A DNA stretch of 64,000 bases, taken from contig NC_135248.1 of NCBI RefSeq assembly GCF_947623445.1, positions 2,790,977 through 2,854,976 of the forward strand. The letters are read 5' to 3'. Position 1 is the stretch's first letter; the number at the start of each line of letters is the position of its first letter. Origin of the DNA: Clavelina lepadiformis (taxonomy: Eukaryota > Chordata > Ascidiacea > Aplousobranchia > Clavelinidae). Of this stretch, positions 19,184-31,262 are shown piece after piece. Made by a program: the position numbers and the translations under genes. The notes under the pieces were generated by a model. The model was given only the letters and a program-made list of their open reading frames with translations. It was not told the DNA's origin and ran no database searches.

Positions 19184-21248
19184 ATGGCAGCAACAAGAGA
19201 AAATATTGTTGAAGAATTTCAAGAGTTTGATATTGATCTTGAAAATGATGAAATCATATCAAAACTGGTTGAAATTTCAGAACTCTTTGCTTTTGACGCA
19301 GATTCAATGGTCAACGAATGGTTGGCTTATCAAAGCAGACATAACCAGACACCATTGACAATTACAGAATTGGAACAGCTAGAGCATGAACTTGTTAACA
19401 CACGCTCAAAAAGTACTGCAAAAACAAAAACTGACCACCACTCCTCAAACACCACTGATGCTTTTACAAATATCAGTACACCCACTGACGCCCTAGATAT
19501 TATGGCCGGCTACTGTAGTCCTGGTAATAGAAATAAACTACGTAAAATGAACGTTCAAACTCCTGTTGCTATCACCCCCAATTCTAAGTTTACACGAATG
19601 GACGTTCAATTCTCCCCCCTCTTTTCACCGCCATCATCTGTGTCAAAAGGTTCACAAAAATACTCGAGTAGGATAAACTCGGGTGAAGTCACTGCACAAC
19701 TATATGAAGGGGATTCACCAAACACTGAGTTTTGGTTAAAAATGACTGAGAATCGGTGTGCAGTTCGATTAAATTCAGCATCATCGAAACCGCAAAAATA
19801 CATGTTCCAAAAAATTATGGATGTCTCTGATGTATTGAATGATAACGTGGAAAGCATTGCCGAAGAAATCCAACAAGCACACAAGAATCAAATAGAAACT
19901 TACGCCCCGTGCTCTGCCCCATGCCAGAGTGAAGTGGTTGTAGTCGGTCAGATGCGCAGCGAGTCCAACACACGCCTTTTGCCCCAAGGGGTTGTATTGG
20001 TTGGAGACAGGGTAAATTCATTTGGACGTAGTGTGCCGGTGGACTTGGAAAGATTAAGTGACTATTCTCTTTACCCAGGACAAGTTATGGCAATGTTGGG
20101 GACAAACCCAACAGGAAGTAAATTCATAGTTTCTAGAATCTTTACTCCAACCTGCAAAAGCGGCAGAATAGAAGTGGGAAATCCAAAAGATTTAGCCGAT
20201 GATGATGATCGGTTAACAATAATAGCTGCCTCTGGCCCATTTACGACATCAGACTCGCTTAGCTATGAACCTCTACTTGATTTGATTTCTGTTGTGAAAC
20301 AAAATCGCCCTGATGTTACCATAATAATTGGTCCTTTGGTCGACAGCAAATGTAATTTGATTGAAAACGGCTTAATCGACCAAGCGTTTGGTAGTTTGGG
20401 ACAAAACTGGATTAACTTCATCTGCAATGCGTTAGACGGATACACACAAACAGTGTTTGTGCCATCACACAGAGACCTGTTTCATCATCCAGTTTACCCA
20501 CAACCGCCATATGTGTCTAGGAAGAGAGAAGTGAGACCCATTCCATTCAGTAATCATGCTCACTTAAGTTTAATCATTTTGTCTTTAACTACCGATGAGT
20601 TGTTAAACCAAGTGTAATTGGTATGCTGTAACAAGAGGTATGTTTCAGAATGTACATTTCGCAACAAATCCATCTACATTTAAAGTCGGCGATGTGAATG
20701 TTGGCGTCACATCTGCTGACATTTTATTTCATCTTGGTGCGGAAGAGATATCTCTGAGTCAGACCTCATCTTCTGTTGATCGTTTATCAAGACTAACCGG
20801 CCACCTTCTAACTCAGAAGAGGTAGATTGATTTTATGTGATTAAAATTTAGCTATCACTCTATCAGGTCATGTAGGCAACTTAATTCGCAATCAAAAAAT
20901 TGTAAAAAACGTGGTGTGTACATGGATGTGTGGTGTAGTAGAACTGTTTCAATGCTAAGGAACAGAAAATGACGGCACTTTTTCCCTTTTAGTTTCTATC
21001 CTCTATACCCACCACATGAAAGCATGCCCTTTGATGTTCTTGCAGCTGAGCAAGGATGCCAGCTACCAAACGACGTTGACGTTCTACTGTTGCCGTCCGA
21101 TCTAAAGACTTTCGTTAAATGCCTCAATGGACGAGTTGTTGTAAATCCAGGAAGGTTGGCAAAAGGTTTGAGCGGTGGCACCTATACACGCCTGGTGATA
21201 GCAGGGACAAGCAAAATGCGAGTTGGGGCGGAGATTGTTAAGATCTAA
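19184..21248 (+). CDS. POLA2: DNA polymerase alpha subunit B (B/p70 subunit of primosome), complete
   Basis: Three exons: 19184-20530, 20649-20821, 20993-21248, giving 591 residues (human 598). The protein is the non-catalytic regulatory subunit of the DNA polymerase alpha-primase complex that starts replication in the nucleus. The N-terminal helical domain (residues 1-75) follows the family. After a Ser/Thr-rich linker comes the OB-fold part (VDLERLSDYSLYPGQVMAM) and then the inactive calcineurin-like phosphoesterase domain (SGPFTTSDSLSYEPLLDLI, RPDVTIIIGPLVDSK, VFVPSHRDLFHHPVYPQPP, DILFHLGAEEIS, NPGRLAKGLSGGTYTRLVI). The first intron uses the GTGAGA donor at 20531; reading through it instead would stop at 20617 and lose the conserved C-terminus. 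The first exon is 1.35 kb with no intron, unusual beside its finely split neighbours. It converges on the IRF gene. Confidence 0.96.
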
Positions 21249-21775
21249 GGAGTAAAAAACTAGTTTTCATTGCATTTTTATATCGTTATATACAGTTTAT
21301 ACTTAGTTGGCGCTTGGCAGTCAGAAAAGCTTTTTTTACTTTAAAACTTAGTGTGAATTGTTGCATGCGCCACTACGTTTGGACAATAGCACATGTCATA
21401 CGTGCTTTGATATAAATGTGGTATTTGCATTGTATAATCATCTACGATAAGAAACATCTTAAGCTTGGAGGTTCCGTTAATTTTTGGTTTTATTTTATAC
21501 AGACAAGAAAGTGATATTTACATGATATTAAAACATGCATGAATACATAAAAGCAAGTTGATGCTGCACAAAAGGCGGTTTACAAATTTTGTCCCGGTAG
21601 TATGCTGATGAGCAAGCCAACTAAGCAACTGTCCAATGTGCACATGGCAACCTTTGCTCAACCGTCACGTTGACACCACATTTAGGCCGATTGCTAGAAA
21701 ATAAACATTCTCCTCTCCATGGCTTTTGTCAGCGGACAGGTACCAGTCTATCAGACTATGTCTCTACTGGAATTC
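21249..21775. other. Convergent 3' flanks of POLA2 and IRF
   Basis: This 527-base spacer separates two converging stop codons and should hold both 3' UTRs. TTTATT at 21488-21493 is an AATAAA on the minus strand, placed 283 bases after the IRF stop. An ATTAAA variant lies near 21525 on the plus strand for POLA2. No gene is seen. Confidence 0.5.
21488..21493 (-). terminator. Poly(A) signal of the IRF gene (AATAAA on minus strand)
   Basis: The plus-strand hexamer TTTATT reads AATAAA on the coding strand of the IRF gene, 283 bases beyond its stop codon. Confidence 0.5.
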
Positions 21776-24700
21776 TTATATTACTCTGGTGGTGGGCATC
21801 AAACCATTGCCAGTTTCCATTTCAACATCGTTCATTGGCAGTGGTGCTAAAGGAGCTGTGTGGATGACGTTTTGTGAAAAATAGCCTCCTTGAAAGGCCA
21901 TTTGTTGTTGTTGCTGCTGCTGTTGTTGTTGTTGTTGCTGCTGTTGTCCATTGCAGTTATCCAGAACACCGTCAACGCCATCAAGAAAATGAAACTGGCC
22001 ATTGGAGTCAATGTCCATTTTTGCAATGACTTCGTTTACAAATCGAATCGAGTCTTTTATTACCTCATCAGCCAGCTTATCTGTGCTATCTGGGCCTGAC
22101 TCCATAATGCTGTTCATTGTCAAACTTCCCATTGAAAGTGAGCTGCGGCTTTCAGAAACCTGGAGAGCAAAGACGATTTGTTACAAAAGACTGAACTCTG
22201 ATCACTGACAAGTTCACAAATGTTAACTTATTGACTGATGTGAGTAAGCTTTTGATTATACAGCCTTTATTCGAGAAGTAATCAGTGTTAAAAAACTTCA
22301 GTTTCTTATCATTATCACCAAAGAGCACTGGTAACTGCGGCAAGAATACATGATTGTTTAAGGATGGTAAATAAGGCCTGTTAAGTTCATACTTTTTTGA
22401 GAAGGAATCGAGCAGCAGAAGGAATCATATACATTGTCACTAAATTCTTTTCGATGGGTGTTTTGATTGACCAGTTTTGCCCGAATGACCCCTTCACTTC
22501 AATCTGCAAGGAAATTATCGCAATTAACAATACCGTCTCAAAAAGTTCCGAATTTTTATGCTGGGTTTTGAGAAATAGTCCAGAGATTTCATGGATGTCA
22601 GTCTGTGGACCTTACCTCAGGCTTGGCATGGCCTGTAGCATGGTAACGGCGAAGAGCTTCGCAGAATTTTCGATAATCGAACAGCTTGATGCGATTGCTA
22701 CGATCCAATCTGTCTGGCGTGTGCCCAGTTGATTCGGGGCTCAGAATAAATACCTGCGTTAATCAGTGAAAATGAGACAATGGAAAAAGTCAAAGCTTTG
22801 CAGTATGCTAATTACATGACAACAGCCCACCCTGCTCTGGCATAACCGTTTTGCATAGAAACAGCCGTCTTCATAGTTAATGATTAAACCACGTTTCATG
22901 TTCTCAAGCACATGCTTTGTGAAGGCAGTTTGCTTGGTTGAAACCGTGTAAGAGTCACACTCCACAAGACCAACCTGTAGATAAATTTACCCAACTAAGA
23001 AAAATACTTCCTGGTATTACTTCAGTTTATTACGTCAAAACAGCAGCGCTTCTTTTAAACGTGCGGTATGAGAACTAAAGAAACGTATGTATTCTTATAA
23101 TTACAGTACAGTCTTATAAGCCTGGATGCCAATTGGTCCGGTTTATAATAATACTGGAAAAACTTTAGCGACTGTGAAAATATGGTACTTGATTGGTCAA
23201 GTAACCATCCAGTCCTGGGCAAGGATAATTTGGTATGTTAGTTTTAACAAATCAACAGTAAAACAAACTTCAAAGTATAAATCATGAAAATAACCTGCTG
23301 TAATGACTCGGGACCAAATACAATGCTAGGCAGGTCATAAGCTTCTTTTGCAATGCGCTGTAGAGCTGTATCACCATAGTGAATCCGGCAGCCAGTTTGT
23401 TCGGTAATGTGTTCTGTCATGACTGTTATCCCCCTGTATCTTATGTAGATATCCATCTCATGTGGTTCTGTCAAAGCAGTACAAAACTTATCTTTCACCA
23501 TACAGATACAATCTATTGATAACAATTAGTTGGTCATTTTTATAAAAACTTAATTGATTGCATTAAAATTTATGCGTTTTGCCCTTTAATGCAATTCTTC
23601 TTTTAAGTAGAAATAAAACCGCAATAATTCAAAATAAGGCAAAAAGAGAAAATCAGTTAATAAATGTAATAACAGCAAAAAGACAACATTGCAACAGTTG
23701 AACTACCTGGAGCCTTGTCTGGCACTTGCAAATCGTACATTCCAGGAGAAAACATCCTCATGTCCCCCGTGCTTGCCTCACTCTGCTCGCTATCAAATTC
23801 CAGGTCCGTGGGCAATGTGCCTGCGCTCACTTCACTTCCTCCTGGCGATGCCACTCCGCCAGGAAGAGGAGGACTCCTCGGATCCATACTTGCATTGTAA
23901 CCCGAGTCCTGTGAGAATGTCGGACCGGTGAGCATCGATTTCTGCACTGAGTTGCTGGCTTCGGTTGGCGAAATGAGGTCGAGCTGAAAAATACAAAGTT
24001 ATTTTTACTTCCATTTCAAATGCAATTTCGGTATAATCGACAAATAAATCTTTAAAAGCTTTTCGCCATAATCATACGTATCCATGAAATGTGAACTTTA
24101 CTTCATAAAAAGATTTGAAACAAAATAAATTAATTTTTTAAAACATTTCTGAAATTATTCATTATTCAAAAAATTAATTAGCGGAAGACAAAATCAGCAT
24201 CTTGAAAATTAATTAGACCAGGATTTAAAAAAAAACTCACTAAAATTCACATATTACCTTATTTATGGTGTAATAATCTTGATTGGTGACTGTTTCTTGC
24301 ATTTGCAATCGACCTGAAGAGATAAACCTTTTTAAGTTTTATGTTAAATACCAATAGTAGTATTTATTTACCACATTTTGCTTGCTAACTCAGAGTTGAA
24401 ATGACTGGTCACATTACTTCGATTTATGCAAAGTTAGGAAAACTGACAGCAAATGTCCATGAAAATGACACTGGGTTATACTGTAATAGACACTTGTAGC
24501 CATCAGTGTTTACATCTGGCAAACAATGTAAACTTCTTTACAACCTTTCCAGTAGGTTCGACTCCAACCTGTTCAATAAAACTCACCAAACTCCTTGCTC
24601 GGGTCGGTGTTCAAGTTTATGTGAGATATTTGCATATTCTGTGCAGCTCCATTGAATGGAACAGCATGCTGTTGTGGATAGCCGAATGCATAAGGGTGCA

Positions 24701-27700
24701 TATTATTATCTGCAATTACATAATTTTAATAAACAGCTTGAACTTGCTTAACAGATGTGCAGCATCAGAACATATTGTGTTTGTCCATAATGTTTGCTAA
24801 TGTATATTCTTGACAATGAGTAGTATGTTTATAGTGTACTGCTTTTGCTAGAGCGGAGAAATGGGCTTAAAAATCTCTATACACTCACACAGGAAGTAGT
24901 TTGTATATGTATTAACTTTTTAACCCTGGCGCATATTTTACAGTCATGCTAACTTTCATCGCATGCGTAACTTGCGGATATTACGTAGCGCTGGAATTCA
25001 TTTTTATAACGACACAGCTTATGTAAGTTATGTTCATTGCTTAAAGCATTCTTGTTTACATTTGCATGGTGTTGTGAGTGCATTATAATATAAGTGAGAA
25101 AACAATTGATGGCAGGGAACAAAGAAACACATAGCTTGCCACGGTTTGCATATTTTCAACAGCATTGAATTTTACCGTTCAGAAAAAAAAATTTGCTGCG
25201 ATGTATGTTATTATTGTAGTTATTGTAAAACAAGTTGTATATAGTTCTATAATAACTGGTCTATTATAAAAGATAAAAACGAATTTTATTAGATCAAATA
25301 CTATCCCCAATGACTTGGCATTTAAAAACAAGTTAATAATGAACAGGAGAGATATCATTTTCTGCACAATGAAAAACAAGTTTGGCATATCGATTCTAAA
25401 ACTTGCCCGAGGCATAGCAGATTTAAAGAGGTTCGTTATAACTTTTCGCCTGGGGCAGTAAAAAGATCTTTTTGCAACTTAAAATGGCCAGAAAAAAAAT
25501 GGCTCTTATTTGTCCAAAGTTTATCGTTAATGGAAAATCCTAAGCTATTTTTTCACTCACTTGCTGTGTGTGGTGGTGAAGATTCCCTTCCCCAAGTGTT
25601 CCGCGGATAGATTTCAAACTCTGTTGCTAACAACAGATTATGTTAAAATCAGAACCACACTGCTAATTTAAATTCACAACTATTCCAGGCATTCTTACCA
25701 GCTATGCAGCGCTATTGTATACAAGGTGTAAGTAAATGGCTAAACAGGGCTATAAATTTTTGTAAAAAATTAGTTCACGAAAAGCAGAAGTATGGTAATG
25801 ATATACATACTTTTATCTGGCTCTGGGAGTAATTGATAAACCCTGTATGGGTCATTTCCATCTAAATGGCTTCGATCCTTCATCTCTTTTATATCAGGTA
25901 GTTTATTTAAAGCGCACCGCAGTCGCGTTTTCCATGTTGCTGCGTCGATTTTGTCGCCTTTCTTAAACTTTCCACGATGCTCCGCCCATGCCTGCAAAAC
26001 CAAAATGCATCCGTGTTATAAATATATTCATTGTGCGTGTCGTTTTTATTTTATGCCTCTGCGATTTCTGTAACTGGCAAACATTTGCCATCAATGGATT
26101 TCCTGTACCTTCAAATTATTTTAAATATTGGTTTGTTTTGAGGGTAATTCCCTTCAAGTACCAAGTCGAGGAGTGAACATAAATCCCACAGAAATAATAC
26201 AAGCAAGAAACAGAGGCAGAAAAATGTTTTGTAATTATTCGCATATAAATGAGCACTGCTAAGAGAATATGTTAGTTGATCGAAACCTGCAATTATTTGT
26301 GACGACATCAAACCACTAAGTGAACTCAGGCTCATTGTGAATAGGAAAACAAACCACTGCGGATCCACCCAAGGCAGCATGAATTTCATTTAAATGTTAT
26401 TGGCTTATAGTCACACTAGGTGACAGTAAAATGGGTTTCGGAGGCTATCTGATCCAAAGACACTCACAAAACTTCTAAGACAAACTGACAATTATAAAAA
26501 AAAATAACCCAACTTGTTTGCAAATTCAAGGTGGATAACCCAAGTCAGTTACCTTAGGGACATTTTTAATATACAAATAAAAACCTTGAGCAAAACTTTA
26601 CTTCGCACAACGGTAAATCCCCCACCGGTAATATCGGTGGAATGTTAAGGTAAACCGCATCATCGTCATCGTGGAATTACGGTGAGAAAATGTTGAAAAT
26701 TTCCAAAAAAATAGTTGCTTTACCCACATGAACACGTTTCTTTCCCGCTACCCGCGGCGTACTTTTTGAGCATCAGAAGGGTTGACGAATTACCGAACCC
26801 TAAAAGAAATACCAGGACAGGGACCAACACCACCATCTAGATTCTAGGTCTCTAGGACAACAGTATGTGAAACGCGGTGGCTGAAGATTTGCAAGTTTTT
26901 ACGAACACTCCAAACCAGTGATACTTTTACTGGTCTTAATAAACGCTTTCACATAAAAGATACCTTAACGTCAAACGAAATCGAAGTGAGCTTGATTTTG
27001 CGTATAAGCCTATTGCTATGTTAGTTGCACCAGAGTAAAAGTCCCCCGCGTTGTCAGGTGACAAATATTTTGCTAACATTTGAAACGTAAGTGAACGTAA
27101 CAGACGTAAAACGTAACGTAAAATGGCAACAGACATGATTGTCGTGCTAAAAGGGTAGGGTTTGGAGCTTAAATACCTACTCATGTGTTAATTCTTTATA
27201 TTTAAAAAGTACAGTAACTATTATTTTTACGTATGTGTGAGAATAATAACTTACGAGGAAATCGTTCCCAATTACTTTCCGTAAGATGGCTTACGTAATT
27301 TGGACAAGTACAGACCTCACCGACACAAACAACTTAACTACGCAATCGATAAGCCTGGTCAAAATGCGCCTGTTTTTCTCTTGTTTGCGTAAAGTTTTTG
27401 GTCATTTCTCTTCTCTTTCTATCTTGAGAAAACACGGAAATTTTTCCTTCGAAACTACGATTTCCGATCACCGTTTTCACCTAAACGCCGCATTTAAGAA
27501 TCTTTTCAAAATTAGTATGTGACACGTCAGATGTCAAGGTTATGACAATTATAGTTATATTAGTCGGAGCTTGCAAACACAAAATTGTACAATACGGGGT
27601 CGTCAACACCTAATTCAAGAAAAATCTTGAGTATGACGTTATAGTGGAAACCAATGCTTCCTTTTTGGGTAGTTTCGTGTCTTGATCATGTGACCCGCCG

Positions 27701-30111
27701 CATTTCTTAAATTTTATTAATATGGTATCGATCCTTCATTTTATAAATTTTCTTGTCAAAAAAAAACGGTATGAGCTTCTGTGCAAAAAACTAAAGAATT
27801 TTACCATCGGGTCAACTAAAATTTCACAACTGTCCATGTTTTAAACCTGATGCTTTCTGTTTTTTGTCGTTGGTTGTTGGTTTTAAATACGACAAACATA
27901 AAACTATCTGGTTTAGTTCAAAATCTGCTGTCAACTTCATCTTCGTTGTTACCCTGGTAAGGCCTAGTGAATTCCTTTTCCTAAAGGCCAATTTACGATT
28001 ACATAATTAAGAAACTTCTAATACAATAATTGTGTCGAACTTAAAAACGAAAGCTTGAGTTATTTGACGATCCAACAAAAAGCTTCTTACAAAACAGAGG
28101 GTAATCATTGTACGTCTGGTTCGTCGATTGTTTGTCAGCAGAAAACTTTTTGGCCAATTCTCTTCTCTTTCTACATTGTGAAAACATGAAATTACAATTT
28201 TTTACCGTTCCCATCTAAAAACGTATTTAAAAATCGTTCCCAGAGTTATGACGTGACATGTTGGATATCAACGAATCAATTTATATCAGTCGTATTGTTT
28301 TCTACAGAATGTTAACAGCTAATCATTGTACTGCAATTTTTTTGGATATGACGTAATACTTGAAATCAACGCGTTTCTTTATTCGCACTTGGGCAAGCTG
28401 GTCACGTGACAAAATCTGGTTTCTTCAAAGGCACTACGATATCGATTCGTTCGTTTGTTTAAGCATCTTACGGAAGGTGAAATATTGAATTTTTAACGGA
28501 TGACCGTACAATATTATTTACATGAATAACACATAAATTCTAATAATGTATTGGCCATAGACATATTGAATTAGGCCTTAGTAACCAAACAGAGTAATTT
28601 AAACTCCTAGCACAAGTCACCATACAATAGGCATAGCAGATCTTGCTTCGTTATCCGCAGGCGAGCTAAAGAAAAAAAAACACCAGACTCATCATCTTTT
28701 GCAATGTAAGCCTACTTCCTGTCAGAAGACAGCGACGTAGATTTCTCTTTGCTGAGTCAGAAAGCAGTCTGTGATCAGCTCATAGCAGTTCTGCTTGAGA
28801 GACCAACTTCCGCCAAAAATCGACATAGTTAAGCTGATGAAAAGTGAAAGATGTATGCATCGATTTTTGGTCGCGTTATTACTTGCTTGTTTCGCTTGTT
28901 GCCAATTTACCGATTCGTCTTATGTTTTATGATATTTAATCTGGGTATAGCCTGGCTGTATCAAACAGACACGATTTATAACTTTTTGTTAAGAGTCAGA
29001 ATAACACAAGAGGCTAAGGTACCGACAAACTGCTTCTTCTATAATATGAAATCCGATATGGTGAAATTTGACTCGTCAAGGAAATACCTATTGTACGTCG
29101 CTTTCACACCAATGCCAGTTAATTTTATCAAAATACGACTATGTTGTCGTCGTTTGCAGCCATTGAGTATAGGCCAGGGCAACGGCCACACACACAACGA
29201 TACCAAACCTTTGCAAAATGATCGAGAAAGGCAAGGTTAAAGCCAAAAGCAGACGTACATTTTCTGAGCTTCAAATACAAATCGGATTGGGTCGTTAGTT
29301 TAAAGACTCGCACAAAGTTTCCATTTCACCAACATCATTTTCAACAAATGTCAATTTGTATTTGAAACTTTCAATTTGATTTAGTAAAAAGTAAAAAGGA
29401 GTGGATTTTCCACGTTGTTGTGGTTCAACAAACATTGATTGACAAAACCAAAAAATCTTCAAACGGTTGGAATGTGAACGAAACGAACCCCACGACTGAA
29501 ACCAACCTAGTATTAATTTTGCAACGGGTTAATCGCTGATACGCTGTGTTTACACGCTTCATCAACGAAGACCGCGAAGCGTAGCGGTCTGAAGACAAAC
29601 ATTTGGCTGCTACAATGTAGGTGAATGACACCAGTGGTACACCGCATACACTGGCAAAATAGAGTTGAGCTGTGTACGCTTGACTTAGTCCCTATACTGG
29701 TTACAAGCAACCGTACCGATCATTGATTACCTTAAAAATTCTACAGTCTTCCTCCTTCCAGTTGTTTTTTCCAGCGTGCTTCCAAGGGATGCGGAAAATC
29801 GTATGACTCGGATCTTCCCATTGAAGGCCCGGGATGGTGCCGCTGTTGATCATGTCTATCAACCAATACCGCAGCCGTTTCGGGGGTTCATTTTTTCCAC
29901 TGCTGGTAGACGTGGTTGATAAAGCGGGTGAACTAGGATTCGGGGCATCGTCAGTGGCCGTACCACAATTACCGGCCCTGGTAAGACCAGACTTCGGTGA
30001 CGGGTTAGGCGTTTCGGTTCCTGAAGTCATTATTTGATTCATATGTTGGCCGCCCAGGTCTGTTTTCATCATAGAATGTCTGAATTTCTCAAATGCAGGC
30101 GTCACGCACCA
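21776..30111 (-). CDS. Interferon regulatory factor with DNA-binding and IAD domains and poly-Q tail
   Basis: Eleven exons in transcript order: 30111-29731, 25991-25811, 25626-25561, 24709-24587, 24313-24258, 23983-23707, 23512-23295, 22974-22831, 22753-22616, 22503-22393, 22159-21776. All phases agree. From the first in-frame ATG at 30072 the product is 679 residues. The tryptophan-cluster DNA-binding domain spans residues 66-174 (KRLRYWLIDMINSGTIPGLQW, IPWKHAGKNNW, then AWAEHRGKF and TWKTRLRCALNKLPDIKEM), split after the lysine as in vertebrate IRFs. The IRF association domain (SMAD/FHA fold) lies in exons 7-10, residues about 349-552 (MDIYIRYRGITVM, GCRIHYG, FGPESLQQ, NRIKLFDYRKFCEALRRYH). 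The last exon has 15 consecutive Gln codons. IRFs bind GAAANNGAAA elements and, through the IAD, dimerise or bind STAT/ETS partners. Which vertebrate IRF is closest (the 4/8/9 or 5/6 groups) needs a tree. The first exon starts at a CAG acceptor (30112), so an upstream leader exon exists or the leader is trans-spliced. Confidence 0.9.
21902..21946 (-). repeat. CAA/CAG poly-glutamine codon tract in the IRF last exon
   Basis: Fifteen consecutive Gln codons mixing CAA and CAG, in frame with the IRF C-terminal exon. The mixed codons suggest a fairly stable tract. Confidence 0.9.
27380..27710. repeat. Diverged direct duplication, copy 1 (IRF intron 1)
   Basis: This block aligns by eye with 28130-28420 in the same orientation, offset about 750 bases. 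Shared anchors in order are TTCTCTTCTCTTTCTA, GAAAACA, CCGTT...ATCTAAA/ACCTAAA, TTAA(A/G)AATC, ATGACGT and a final GTCACGTGAC/GATCATGTGACC. Many substitutions and small indels separate the copies. Confidence 0.55.
28130..28420. repeat. Diverged direct duplication, copy 2 (IRF intron 1)
   Basis: This is the partner of 27380-27710. It keeps the TTCTCTTCTCTTTCTA pyrimidine tract, whose complement is a GAAA-rich IRF-like motif, and the downstream TGACGT and CACGTGAC motifs. It may be an old tandem duplication or two copies of a short dispersed element. Confidence 0.55.
28851..29240 (+). CDS. Orphan ORF antisense within IRF intron 1, hydrophobic N-terminus
   Basis: A 129-codon ORF runs opposite to the IRF gene in its first intron. 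The N-terminal 45 residues are strongly hydrophobic (FGRVITCLFRLLPIYRFVLC, then FMIFNLGIAWLY), like a signal anchor, followed by a more polar part. A GTACCG that could serve as a donor occurs near 29020, so only the N-terminal part might be real. No further exons or family were recognised. It may be a chance ORF. Confidence 0.2.
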   Translation: MYASIFGRVITCLFRLLPIYRFVLCFMIFNLGIAWLYQTDTIYNFLLRVRITQEAKVPTNCFFYNMKSDMVKFDSSRKYLLYVAFTPMPVNFIKIRLCCRRLQPLSIGQGNGHTHNDTKPLQNDRERQG

Positions 30112-31262
30112 CTGCAGGTAGACTTACACAACAATAGCAACGAAGACAAGGTGATTTGAATACGAGTATGGTAGGTATACAGCTAGTAAATTAAATAAGC
30201 CTGCGTAACAATCACAAGTAGTTAAACAGCAACGTAAAAGTAGCTTCCGCTTTCTGCGCAATTAAATTCGTTAACGGGCTTCCTTTGTTACGATAACCTT
30301 CCCAAAGTATTATCTAGATTCTAGAATGAAAGGACGCATCAGCGTTTTGTTCCAGTATCCTACTATGGCATAGAACACCAAAGCCACATAACTATGCCTC
30401 GCCTAGACGACAATCTCACAGTTTTGCTATTGGGAAGTCCTGGCATTACTTCCGCTGTGGAGAATTCTTACCATCAAGCTTGCATTACAACGCCAACCTA
30501 CGTCAACAGTTTATCAACCGTTCGCCATTTCGTGATAAACGCTACAGAGTGGTTTATATAGGAAAAAACCTTTGTCTCTTTATTTCTCTTTTTCCCCGTC
30601 ACGCGTGGCTGATTTCCTCCAAAAAGAGCCCTCGGCTGTAAACAGATTCGGAAAGGTCTCCAGCGTTTTTCTTTGGTTCGTGCCCATACACTGTCGTTTA
30701 TTTTAGGATGTCGTGATAATGGGAATATGAACGGGGCTTACCGGTCTGGCGTAATACGTTTCCTATCTCGTATCAAGCACGTTTTTCGAAAGCATTTTTG
30801 CTTGCGAAACCAGCGTTGATTTTCGAACTACACCTTTCAGAAAGTAGCTTTACCGCGCTACTTACTAAATATTACGAAGCAAGTTACCTAGTCCTTACAC
30901 ATAGATATAATTGATCAGTAGAACTCGGGTATGATTTCCATTTACGGCGTATATAATTTTTCTACTAGGCTAGGTTAAATCAGAAAAGATAAAATTTCAA
31001 GTTTAGCGAATCTACGCAAAAACATTTACATTTCAGAATAAAGGATGTAATCTTCGTCATCTAATTCAACCATACCAACTACCGACCGAAACCGGATAAA
31101 ACCATCATTAAGGCCCATAAACAACTGCCACATCTATGCGTCCACTGGTGCTAATTTTTGAGATAATTTAATTTAATTTAATTGTAAAACTGCACTAAAA
31201 CAGACTTCATGGGAAGTTTGCAAAGAAAGCTACTATGCCAAGATAATATATAACCAGCTAGT
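30112..31262. other. 5' flank of the IRF gene
   Basis: About 1.15 kb that should contain the IRF promoter and any leader exon. It is somewhat richer in CpG than the surroundings (near 30590-30780) and has a TTTCTCTTTTTCCC tract at about 30582-30597, which is GAAA-rich on the coding strand. No coding exon could be joined to the IRF frame. Confidence 0.35.

Noticed and set aside
21890..22099. Plus-strand ORF with a poly-leucine run
   Set aside because: It is the complement of the IRF poly-Q codons and reads antisense to a well-supported exon.
24541..24580. GGTTCGACTCC resembling a tRNA B box
   Set aside because: No matching acceptor stem, A box or cloverleaf could be drawn around it.
26622..26640. 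CCACCG...CGGTGG short hairpin
   Set aside because: Six-base arms are expected often by chance in a window this size and nothing nearby gives it meaning.
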